From assembly GCF_963675165.1 (NCBI RefSeq), contig NC_087390.1, positions 3,486,001 to 3,550,000 of the forward strand: a stretch of DNA of 64,000 bases. Direction: 5' to 3'. Below the pieces are notes generated by a model that saw nothing but the letters and a program-made list of their open reading frames with translations, did no database searches and was not told the DNA's origin. This document shows positions 24,180-34,438 of the stretch, one piece after another. Origin of the DNA: Halichondria panicea. Its lineage: Eukaryota; Porifera; Demospongiae; Suberitida; Halichondriidae. Each line of letters opens with the position of its first letter. Position 1 is the first letter of the stretch. Position numbers and translations under genes: made by a program.

Positions 24180-24980
24180 ATGGCTGAGCAGAACTGGAAA
24201 CGAATGTTGTCCTATCACTGCAAAGATTGGCATGGGCTCTGGACAAAGTACTCACCTCAAGGAGAGGTAACAGAGTCGTACAGGAGCCATAGGAATTTCA
24301 AGACAAATCCCGAGCAGACCGAGATGCTTCAAACAAATCGGTACTTCTATTCTTCGGACAATATTGTGGAGAAAACGTGGCCCTCAAGATACGATGCTAA
24401 TGCACCTGATGGAATCCAAGGTAATTTTCACGATGGTAGTGTTTTCTGGGTGTTCGAAACTGGTCATGCTGTCAGTGTGTTCCAATCAGTCAAAGTCTCA
24501 CCTGATTTAGAGGTGACTTGCGCTGAGATATTATTTGTAAACGAACGTTTGCGACTCAGTGCAATCGTTGTTTACAATAATGGTGATCTAGTGCGAACAG
24601 CAACCATTCGAGAAGATTTGACAGGCTTTCCGAGTCAACAGTGGTCTACAGAAACCAAGCAAGTTCCTGAGCGAGATTTTAGAGGCAACTGGAAAGAAAC
24701 ATACACCACAACGGAGCCGGAGAGCTCACCTCAAAAGGTTTCCGATCCTGAGCAATCTCAATTCAAATGGGGTTGGGAAGGTAATACTTCATTTCATTAT
24801 CCAGATGGCATTTCCATCAGTTGCCCAAAGGCACTGGGTACCAATTCTCCTATGAAATGGGTTGCTAACTGGTTGGTCAACGACACAAAAATACAGCAAA
24901 TTATGATTGAGTTTGATGAAGATGGTCATTTTTTTTCGCAACGTTTGAATCTATACGAATTGGAATCAGATCTAGCATAA
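24180..24980 (+). CDS. DUF3598-like protein, intronless, copy 2
   Basis: Single exon, 266 aa from MAEQNWKRMLSYHCKDWHGL to LNLYELESDLA. I take the start at 24180, 18 codons inside the longest frame, because it aligns with the start of copy 1 and the upstream part overlaps the tandem-repeat stretch. Collinear with copy 1 over its whole length; it has a few extra residues around NFHDGSVFWVFETGHAVSVF where copy 1 has a short gap. The invariant blocks (IREDLTGFPSQQWSTETK, WGWEGNTSFHYPDG, SCPKALGTNSP) are kept, so both copies look functional. Same family argument as copy 1. The head-to-head arrangement suggests an inverted duplication after arrival in this genome. Function unknown. Confidence 0.72.
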   Translation: MAEQNWKRMLSYHCKDWHGLWTKYSPQGEVTESYRSHRNFKTNPEQTEMLQTNRYFYSSDNIVEKTWPSRYDANAPDGIQGNFHDGSVFWVFETGHAVSVFQSVKVSPDLEVTCAEILFVNERLRLSAIVVYNNGDLVRTATIREDLTGFPSQQWSTETKQVPERDFRGNWKETYTTTEPESSPQKVSDPEQSQFKWGWEGNTSFHYPDGISISCPKALGTNSPMKWVANWLVNDTKIQQIMIEFDEDGHFFSQRLNLYELESDLA

Positions 24981-25231
24981 CAATTTAAATGCTACATTAG
25001 TCATGTTACATGAAATTGTACACATGTATACCGTAATTGATGTAATTACAGCGCCAGAAAAATTAATTCCACTTCTGAGTGGTGCATCTTTTAGAACACA
25101 AAAAATTGCATTCAGCCCAGCTGGCGCTTATATTCTACAGCTAGTCTGATAGAGAAAATGGGCGTGGTCTAACTCAGTTTCACTTGCTAGATGCTTGTGA
25201 ACAACATTCATTGACTGTAGCTATCGGTTAT

Positions 25232-25539
25232 AAGCCCCATTTACACAAGGCCTTTAATCCGGGTTGAAATCCAGATTAAACCTAACCGTGTTCGTGTAAA
25301 CGGCCCTTATCCGGGTTCTAATCCGGATTAGCCAACCCACCTTTGGAGGTGGTTCAGATTGTGTCAGAAGCGGTTTAGCTTGAGTAAACACAAAGGGCTA
25401 ATTCTGAGGTGTTGTACATGTTCGGGGGGGGGGGTGTTTCTAGAGTAAGCCTGTAGCTTCCTATCAGCCAATGTTTGCGCAAATGCAGCCCACTACCAAA
25501 AATCTGACCCAGATTAGGTATCGTGTAAACGGGGCTTTT
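25232..25539. mobile_element. MITE with AAGCCCCATTTACAC ends
   Basis: AAGCCCCATTTACACAAGGC at the left, GTGTAAACGGGGCTT at the right, and AATCCGGATTA-type palindromes inside. Includes a 10 bp G run at about 25423-25434. Confidence 0.7.
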
Positions 25540-26261
25540 TTTAAGGGACTCGCCCCAATAAAAATAAATTGTTAATTACTTTGCGCAAGCCACGAATGGT
25601 TTACATGCCGTGGTTTATACTGGCATATCAGTAAGCCTTGCCCAATTATGCTCAAAATTTTGCCTAGTCTCATGCATTGTACCTAATTCTTAAACCTTAC
25701 TCAATAAAAATCACCAACGAGAATTATACTACAACATTACAGACGCTTCTAAATAATCTTCTAAGGAACTATACTGGCGAGTTAACTGATCTAGTAGTAC
25801 TACTAGCACCTTCCATACCTATATACTCAGTATTAGCATTATAGTGCGAAATCATACTTTCTACCAAAATTTGGTAAAAATTGCCTAATGTGCTAATATT
25901 TTTGCCCATTAGGCTGGCATAATGCTCAATGCTCCACCGCATCTATTAGTCTCAGGCCTACACAGAGGAAGAATGCCAGGGTCAAAAGGTCACTAATTAA
26001 AACACCATGTGGCCCTATGCTTTACATGTAAAACTGAGTTTACCCTCGCGCCCCTGAGTTTATACACCACCAATAGCTTGATCCTCTTTATAATATATGC
26101 AGCAAAGGTCAAGAACCCAGAACAAGAATGTTTATTCCTTCATTAAACGTGACCCTATTGACCCTGGCGTCCTCTGAGCCCTACATATCAGGCATAGAAC
26201 TAGCCTCGAATCCAGGCCGATTAAAATACCGGCCTGGTCTCGAGGCTAGCATAGAACTTAT

Positions 26262-26860
26262 AGTGAGCCTTTTGTTTCAAAATGGCGATACAATTACAAT
26301 ATACCATGTGTTGGTGCCCCAAACCGGAAGGATAAATCGACTTGATTTTATTTTATCGATTTCATCTGTTAGGGATCGACTCGATGTGTTTTATCAACTC
26401 GATTATCGACTTCATCTGATAGGGATCGACTCCAGAGGAGGGAGGACACAATTAACCTTTAGCTCTAATTAGCTGATTATCGTGACATGCCTTGAAACAT
26501 AGCAAGTAAGCTGCTGTGACCTCCTGCAGGCGTGCCTGGAAGGTCTCCACCTGAGCTACTGTAGGAGTGCCGAGTCTCTGTGTCTTGTCTGAGCCTTCGT
26601 TCTGCGTAGAAAATCCCAGGGGCCTGGAATCGAGGCTAATCCTGATCGATGGAGTCGATCCTGGCAGAAGAAGTCGAGTTGATAAAACACATCGAGTTGA
26701 TCCCTACCAAAACACATCTAGTCGATCCCTACCAGATGAAGTCACTAGATATTGAGTTGATAAAACACATCGAGTCGATTTATCCTTCCAGTTTGGGACA
26801 CCAACACATGGTATTTTGTATCGCCATTTTGAAACAAAAGGCTCACCATAATAACTAGCC
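26262..26860. repeat. Long imperfect inverted repeat (arms about 200 bp)
   Basis: The left arm contains GTGAGCCTTTTGTTTCAAAA, CCATGTGTTGGTG, GGAAGGATAAATCGACTTG and GATAGGGATCGACTC. The right arm contains the complements in reverse order down to CAAAAGGCTCAC. The centre has further GATCGACTC units. No protein signature. Confidence 0.75.
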
Positions 26861-27242
26861 TCGATCCTAGGAGAACCATGAGTACCTGATAGAGAACTCA
26901 ATCCGAAGGAGGCTATAAAGATTAAAGAACTGATGAACAATTGTAAACCATAGAGTATATTTCGTGGAATGGCCTCTATATAGGATTGCTAACCCAAATT
27001 AAGCCCCTCGAAAAGTTCGCGCTATATATATACGATACTCAACTATGCTTCTCGTGTAATCTGATAGCTTCACCACATGGGCTGTTGTGGCTTGATTCAT
27101 GTGCATGCCAAACGCATTACTCGTATTATTAAAATCAATGTATACCACTAAAGACAATATATAGTTTAACAATTATCGCGTATAGAAATAATGGTACGTC
27201 ATATAGACTAGACTAGACTACCATGTGAAACCAAATGTGTTG

Positions 27243-28130
27243 CTAATTAAATACATGTAAATTGTCCTCAATCCATTTTCTTAGTGTGGTCGGGTCGTCA
27301 CCAGTTATTTGTTTGAATTTGCCAAGATCACCTTCTGAATACACAGTTGTAGATTCCATCTTCATTGCGACCTCTGTTAGACCCTCGGCTATCCATTCTG
27401 GCACTCCAACCGATTTCATCTTCTTCAACTCATCCTCAAAAGGAATTCGTTCATACTTAATTTCTTTTTGAAGAACTTCTGATAGGATACTTATGAACTC
27501 ATTTGAGGTATTTCGATCGCCCAAAATAGCGATCGTTTTGTTCTGGTATAATTCAGGATTAGCCAGAATAGCAGCTGAAGCTTTTCCGATATCAGCAACA
27601 GTAGTGGCATGGCAGGGTGTATCCAGATCAATTACCCGGGTAAGGACTCCGTGTTTCACAGATTGTTTATAATGCGCGTATCCATCCATAAACATTGGGA
27701 GCCGAAGAACCGTATACACTAAACCCAGCTCTGAGATGTGGCGTTCAATTTTAGTATACTGGCTACCAAATGAAGTGTCTGGTAGCTTGGCTGTTAGGGT
27801 AGACACTACTGCGACATGTTTGACACCTGCTTCCTTTGCCGACAGAGCAGTTGAGGTAGTCAGTTCTACTCTATTTTTTGCAGTAGGTGTAACGATGTAA
27901 AGAGTGCTTACTCCTTGAAAAATGCTAACTAGGTTGCTTGCCCCCATGGTAGCCTGTACTACAGTCACATTTGAAAGAGACTTCAACTTTCCAGCTTTTT
28001 CTGAGTCAGGGTTCCGCACTCCAGCTCGAATTTCAACCTTGTGAGCATAATTTTCCGTTAAGTTCTTAATCGTAGCAGCACCCACAGATCCTGAAGCTCC
28101 AATCACAAAAACGACAGGCTTTATAGACAT
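27243..28130 (-). CDS. NmrA-like NAD(P)-binding oxidoreductase, intronless
   Basis: One 295 aa exon. The N-terminus has a Rossmann fold with the glycine motif VFVIGASGSVGAAT (residues 7-20), typical of atypical short-chain dehydrogenases of the NmrA / YtfG / azoreductase-like group. Other group features: an RAGVRNPDS loop, a central GVKHVAVVSTLTA strand, YTKIERHISELGLVYTVLRL and MFMDGY, with a C-terminal region that in relatives binds substrate. Relatives reduce quinones or act as NADP-sensing regulators; the substrate here is not predictable. No signal peptide or membrane segment. A complete single exon beside 13- and 23-exon genes suggests bacterial origin or retroposition; NmrA-like genes do exist in animals, so transfer is less certain than for TrpC. 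The start is the only good N-terminal Met ahead of the Rossmann motif. Confidence 0.85.
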   Translation of the reverse strand: MSIKPVVFVIGASGSVGAATIKNLTENYAHKVEIRAGVRNPDSEKAGKLKSLSNVTVVQATMGASNLVSIFQGVSTLYIVTPTAKNRVELTTSTALSAKEAGVKHVAVVSTLTAKLPDTSFGSQYTKIERHISELGLVYTVLRLPMFMDGYAHYKQSVKHGVLTRVIDLDTPCHATTVADIGKASAAILANPELYQNKTIAILGDRNTSNEFISILSEVLQKEIKYERIPFEDELKKMKSVGVPEWIAEGLTEVAMKMESTTVYSEGDLGKFKQITGDDPTTLRKWIEDNLHVFN

Positions 28131-29270
28131 TCTTTAGATATGCTGCGCTGGTAGCTAGTAAGAGCTAGATATAGATATATAGAGGACTCAACTGAAAAGC
28201 TAATGACTTAGCCTCCTTCACAAGGCCTGCCTGGGATCGAGGCTACTATGATTCCAGGACGTTTTTTAATCGGCCTGGATTCGAGGCTATGACTGCACTA
28301 GCTAATTTATACACGCACAAGCGCCACAAGACTTGTAGTCTTTACAACTGGAATAAATGCGAGAAGTTTACCTATTGCCTATTATTCCCACAGTGTAAAC
28401 CAAAGCACAGTGTAAACTACATCCCATCGTCACTAGCTCATGCAAGCTACATTAATTAATAATGGCCACATGACTCTCCGCTATCTGTTCACACAGGAGT
28501 GCATGCACTCTAGACTCGCTGGCCAGTCCCATCATCACTTCTTGAGGATTGGCCTCAAGAAGTGATGATGGGACTGGCCAGCGAGTCTACATGCACTCCT
28601 GGTTCACACTATAATTATAGCCCTAGAATGATGCCAATTATCCATGCACCATTTCGTGTATAACCTACAATAATTATATTATAATTATAATATTGCATGC
28701 ACTCGTATACTGACCAACCACTCGTATACTGACCAACCTGCCTGTAATAATTATGTAATATCGTATAACATTAGCGTGAAATTTTCGAGGGGCTTAATTT
28801 TCGCTGATTTCGTGGGTTACCAATCCTACACGAAAAATTAAGTCCACAAAAATTGTTATCCGCTATAATGTGCAAAAATTAAAGGCGTGGCTTCCGGTAG
28901 CAGTTATTCCACGAACATTATACAACGAAATGCTTTTAGAGGCCATTCCACGAAATATAAATGCCTCAAAAATTTAGCGCTATTTAAAGATGCCCATGCA
29001 TTGACACTTCAGAAGAATACCATGTGCATGTATGGGGTACTGGGGTATAATATAATTATTATGCATGTCAGTTACTACACGCATGATTAATGTTAATAAT
29101 TACAATCAATTTAAGACCATATAAATATTCCAAAATGAACCATACCATGTACTGTCAGTCCACATAGCCATCGTGTTACGTACAATATAAATATAATGTA
29201 TAAGCTCAAGCTCACACATGCAATAAAACCAAACAGCTAAACAGTTGTGGCATTACAATAAGTCCTTGTT
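28131..29270. other. Spacer between the NmrA-like gene and CYP51
   Basis: Includes paired TAGCCTCC / GAGGCTA blocks (28210-28290), the hairpin at 28494-28603 and a MITE-1 copy at about 28768-28984 (GTGAAATTTTCGAGGGGCTT). No exon recognised. Confidence 0.5.
28494..28603. repeat. Snapback hairpin with about 50 bp arms
   Basis: ACTCGCTGGCCAGTCCCATC and the following CACTTCTTGAGG are repeated in reverse complement after a spacer of a few bases, and the outer parts AGGAGTGCAT / ATGCACTCCT also pair. Between the NmrA-like gene and CYP51. Confidence 0.85.
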
Positions 29271-32200
29271 TCACATGCCCCTTCTCCTGTATCGAATGAG
29301 AGGCTTGGTGGGGGTGTGTATCATAGTGGTGTAGTTGACTGGTGGAAAGTGACCATCCACCAAATCAAACTCGTACTTGCGCAGGAGAACAGACCAGATG
29401 GTTTTGATCTGAATGAGCGCAAAACTCTCTCCCACACAGCGATGTCGACCTGTTAGGTGAGTGTAATATGAGCCATAGGATAAGCTACCTGTTATGTTTA
29501 CAGGGACGTACCTGCTCCAAATGGAACAAAGGAGAACTTTTCATCAGATGAAGTCTGTTCTAAAAATCTAAGAAAACATTTCCGTTATTTCTTTAGTATT
29601 ATTATATACAATCCATACAGTAATTTATCATGACTGGTAGAGGTACACATTTGCAATAGCGTACAAGGTACAACCTACCGGTCAGGATTAAAATCTTGCG
29701 GGTTGGTCCAGACCTCCATGAGGCTCTGGTTGACAGTTGGTGAGACACACACTTGGTGACCAGGAGGTATCGTAAACTTGCCAATAGTCTGTACAGTTAC
29801 GACAAGCAGCAATATCGTCATTGGTGATCAATCACCAACACTTGGCAACACAATAAGAGCCAGATTTGCATGGATTTTGTCATGGGCGTGCTACAAACTT
29901 AAAATTCCTGTACTATGTGGCTGTGGCTTCAGCAGTAACAGGTACATGAAATTAATGCAATATAATAGTACAGGAATTTCAACTAAAAAAAAAACGTACA
30001 ATCGATCTCATGTTACATATGTACCTGAGTGGACTTCACCATCCTCATCATGGTCATGATAGGTGGGCGAAGCCTCAGGGTCTCCTTCAAGCAACGCTCC
30101 AGGAAGGCAAGTTCCTCAACCTGTTAATAAAACATGATTAGTGTACAGGTCTATTAACTGGGAATGTTTGGGACATAAGAAGCTGGACGTCCGTATGTCA
30201 CATGCAAACATTGTGGCCTAACAGTTGGTATCTAACTAAAACTAGTGTATCTGCACACTAATATAATTATGCAAGATAGCTAAAAAAAATTTGTGAGTAG
30301 ATCTAACCTCGTCATAATTCAATGGAGGCAAATCCTCACCACAGACCTTCAACTGCTCCTGGTAGGCAGCATTCTGTGTGAAAGTAAAACACTCAAAATA
30401 CGTACGTAACAATATTCAAGAGCACGAAATAGGGCAGAATAATTATTACAAGGAGAACAACTTAAAAGAGAGAAGCGTATAATTATACCATTTTGATACC
30501 GTTGAATGCATGCCAAAACGTAAGTTAGCTACGGGACACAATAAATTGAAATCCCTAGACAAATCGTACGTAGAGAACTGTTCACCTGCAGCTGCTTGTG
30601 TCTGGCAAGATAGAAGCCTACCCATGCACTGGTGGTGGAGGAGGTGTGTTGTCCTGCCAACAGAAACCCTATCAACATGCCTATTATCTCATGATCCTTA
30701 AGAGTGCGGCCATCTCTGTGTGTGGGGAAATAAGCTAGTGCATCAACAGCGTTTACCAATCTATAAATTATAATGACAGTGGCAGGTTTATATGTCAAAT
30801 TGGTGACCATACCGACATTTGTTACAAGACCAGTAGGAAACTACAAAAATCAACAGCTTCATAGGCTACGTAGTAAAGCGTGAGTACGTCATAGCATGTG
30901 CTCTCATTGACAGGTAATTAGTATATAGACAGCTTACTTGTAAGTAGTGTGCAGAAGAGTATCGAGCACGTCATCCTCATGGTCCCCCTGTGAGCTCTCA
31001 CGACGCCTTTGGATTACATCACCAAATATCTTATACATCTCCAGCCGAGCATGGTCTCGTTTCCTGCAAACAGTATCAAGCGTATAGCAATCGCACACTA
31101 CTATTTCTGTTGTTACGCTTCATTTATCATTTAATGATCTAATAGTGAGTTTATTTAATTTGTTGTGGGCTTGAAAATTTAAACGAGTATAGAATTGGAC
31201 ACTAAAGGTAAAGCATGATCTAAATCCCGTACTAATATTTGCGTCAAACTGATATTCAAACTGATAATACTTTTGCTAGGATCGATGCCTAGTCTCACCT
31301 GAATGACGGCAGTGGCAGCCATCCTGGGAGTAGCCAGGCCAGGTGACTAAACCCTCCGTCCAAATCAGAATACAGCTGGGCAACATGTTCATCCAAACAC
31401 TCCCTTATCTCACGGCCTGGAGAGAGAAATAAGTGGCGAACTCGAACACGAACACAAACACAAACACGAACCTAAAAATTATCAAAAGGAGGAACGATAG
31501 CTTTTAAAACTACAATGTAATGGGGGGGGGGGGGGGGGGGAGGACCAGAGTGATAGAGGAAAGATTATGTCATGATTTTGTGCTCACAGAAATAAACTGC
31601 ATGGCAACTCACCATGGAGACAGCGGCTGGCAGTCAGGATAATTAGCTCTGATAATGCTTGGAAGAGGTCTACAGTGGTGTGTAGTACAAAGTACATGTA
31701 ACTACATGTAGATCTATATAAGTATACGTACATGTACGGTTGTCATATTTACAATAGGGTATCCCAGCTATGTGGCAGGAACTACACAAGTCATGACTGT
31801 ACAATCGTGCACCTCAAGAAAGTTTTCTGTTCTCTATTCACCACTTAATTTACTGTGCAAATGTGTAATGTACAGAGGTACACAAGCACAATAATTATAG
31901 TGCCACTCACCTTTCACCCCGCTGTCACCCCATCTCTCGAAGTAGTCAATGGTCTCCTTCTCAATGAGTGGGACGTAGCGTCGGAAGTGAGCCACTGAGA
32001 GACCAGTCTTGAGCATCTTCTTTTGCTCTAGGAACACCTGTTCATCGATCGGTATGTGAGAAGGTGGTACCGATACTATAAGCAATAATAATGTTACTGA
32101 TAGCACTGGTCAGTAATTAATGCCAAGCTATGAGCAAAATACAAACCCACGTATAATTCAACTCACATCATTGGACACATCGTAAGCCACACCCTTGCCA

Positions 32201-32986
32201 AACACGGGTGTGACCAGCTTGCCATACACTTCAGCTGCATTGAGGTCCTGGTCTTTGGAGTTAAAGAGCAGGGCGGAGCTGTCGGAACCAATCAGGTAAG
32301 TGAATGTCTTTCCCACCATTGTAAAGCTGAACACATTGCCGTACTGTGTGTGTGTGTGTGAGTAGTTCAAAGGTGAGGGGCAAGAGAATTGGTACAAATC
32401 ACAACCAATGTTACCACTGGTAATTTGTGATTATTATAATTAAAGCTACGAAGTTTCCAATCCCCTTCCTGCTCTATCTATGAATTCTTGCATGCCTAAT
32501 TTTAATAAGCAGTATGTAGCTTTAGTTATTCAGTTATTAATTTTGGCACACACCTTCTCTCTTGCACTGAGCAGAAACTCGATGGGGTTCTTGCCGAACT
32601 CGACAGCGTGACCCAGGAATGGAAGGCACGAGGATATGTGGGGAGGGTACTTCTGCAGAGATGCAACATTGTTTTGGGGAGGGCTGACTTAAATCAGTTT
32701 TTTTTAGACTTATTTTTAGACTTTACTCCCTTGGATTGACATATAAAGTCTGAATACTGACTATTTTTAATGGTATAATGGGTATCAGCAGATTTGCTAA
32801 GGACACATACTTTTCCCAAAAATTGCACATTGAGCTCACCTCTCCCTGTTTAGGAGTGGGTATTCCCCCACCTACGAGTCGTCGGTAAAGGAAGAGCATG
32901 CTGACCACCACCATCACAGCAACTGTGGTGGAGTGCACCACTGCCACCGCCGACACCACTTCCAGCACACTGCTAAATACACTCAT
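29271..32986 (-). CDS. CYP51: Sterol 14-alpha demethylase (cytochrome P450 51)
   Basis: Thirteen exons: 32986-32840, 32652-32554, 32343-32167, 32037-31911, 31669-31614, 31416-31299, 31063-30938, 30715-30586, 30373-30308, 30120-30025, 29788-29679, 29567-29512, 29449-29271. About 495 aa (human 503-509). I place the fifth exon within one base; the frame needs 57 nt there. Features: N-terminal membrane anchor with [13 protein letters not shown]; the B'-helix region [21 protein letters not shown]-helix oxygen-activation motif AGQHTSS (about 304-310); K-helix ExxR (E362, R365); heme loop [14 protein letters not shown] with Cys441 as iron ligand; C-terminal TMIHTP. The enzyme sits on the ER membrane and removes the 14-alpha methyl of lanosterol-type sterols. 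It diverges from the lanosterol synthase gene, which makes its substrate. Confidence 0.96.
31523..31541. repeat. Poly-G run in a CYP51 intron
   Basis: An uninterrupted G tract of about 18 bases in the intron between exons 5 and 6. Length is likely to vary between alleles or assemblies. Confidence 0.8.
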
Positions 32987-34438
32987 CGCTACCTGGGAAT
33001 ATTAACATGGTATACCGCAGTGCTAGAAATTTTATGCGAGCAGTGATACTAGCTGTCACGGTATCGCACAATCGGCGTTTAGTCAAGGCCTGTACAATCT
33101 CATTGAAATCGCGGAAAAAAATTATCACATACATATCGCATGTTTTTGAAGCCTGGCCAAACGCATAATTTGATGCTCACGTATAATTATTTCTACAATG
33201 TAGCTACACAATGTATACGGTACAGGCTGTACATGTAGTAGGGACAAGCTACATTGTGTCGTAGACCTATATCTCAGCAATATTTTTTACTGATTCAGAG
33301 TGTGGCTGTCCGTTCTGATAGGTTATCTCAATTGCTAAAGTTGATTTGTGGACTAGCTAGAAAGCTGCTCGATGTACGTATAGTAGAGAGGTGGCCATTC
33401 CTGAGACGTTCCTTTACTTCGAATTCTATGTGTATAATCTGGGACCTGATTTCGTGGCCCGTTACGTTATACATAGCATATACATGGTCATTAAAGGAGG
33501 TTCCACTGTAATAATTTTATATTAAAACAATACTTAATTTTCAATGTGTGCCACGAATTAATAGTCATGAACCACAAATTATTCGGCCAAATTTCAATCT
33601 ATCGATCTCTGGTATTAAAACATTCAGTGTTAGAAGACGAAGTAATTTTGTCAATTAATTTTGATGCTGGGAATAAATACGCTTTGTTTTGTTTGATAGG
33701 CATTCAGCATTGAAAAAGGTCACAAATTTGCTGTAAAAAAGGTCATGAAAAAAAGAAAAAAAAGGTCAAAGTCGTAAATGCAAGTGGTTTTGTTTGACAA
33801 TTTTTACAGCCCATCGCAATAAAAAAAAGAGCAAGGGGTGTAAAACAGGCGGGCCGCGCCTAGTGCCTGAGAACCACGTAATTTGCTTTGTCAAGCTACC
33901 ATGTACCACATGCACACAACTTGCACAGCTAAGATGAGCACACACCCCCATCTTTAAAGATTGTGTGTACGCTAACTCACCATAAATGCACCTTGTACAG
34001 AAAAACAGCTCTTCTACTTCTGGCTGATCATAGATCTTTACTCTATAATTATATCTATGGGCTGACCAGTTTTTTCAGGCTTGCAATTAAACAAAAGGGG
34101 GGAGGGGCTAGGTCATTCTTGAGGTCATCCGACTTCCATCACCTGAGGGATGCCAGTTGCAGACCACCTTGGTCATGTTGGTGGCCCTATAGATGATCTG
34201 GTGGCCAGTGGTTCGTGTAATGCTCGTGCCTATGCGTGCCAGCAAGCAGGTACATTGATCTATACACAGTTAGAATAGCAGTTAGACACGTGTAGATCTA
34301 TTTTGGCTTTGTTGTGGTCAAGTGGTTTGCTTGCTAATTGTGAGTGTTTTTACTAGGAGTCTATGCTGACTTTATAGCAGATTCCTCTTGTGAAAATCAC
34401 TGTATATAATGACTACTGCCTGATTCTGCAGACGTCAG
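32987..34438. promoter_or_regulatory. Shared intergenic region of CYP51 and LSS
   Basis: The 1452 bp between the two start codons. A worn Tigger-like element lies around 33290-33512 (GTGGCCATTCCTGAG, GAGGTTCCACTGTA). From 34113 to 34248 the minus strand has an open frame of coding appearance (TGHQIIYRATNMTKVVCNWH) that I cannot place. I did not find a sterol-response element with confidence. Confidence 0.4.

Larger units (their letters stand above)
24981..27242. other. Repeat-rich spacer, DUF3598 copy 2 to the NmrA-like gene
   Basis: Holds a TAATTACAGCGCC-type repeat (25031-25230), a MITE at 25232-25539, a stem of paired GCCTCGA...AGGCC blocks at about 26196-26262 and a long imperfect inverted repeat at 26262-26860. 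The frames at 26128-26858 are the arms of that inverted repeat, not genes. Confidence 0.55.

Noticed and set aside
26128-26858. Three frames of 60-114 aa
   Set aside because: They are the arms and centre of a long inverted repeat; the repeated GATCGACTC words explain the open frames.
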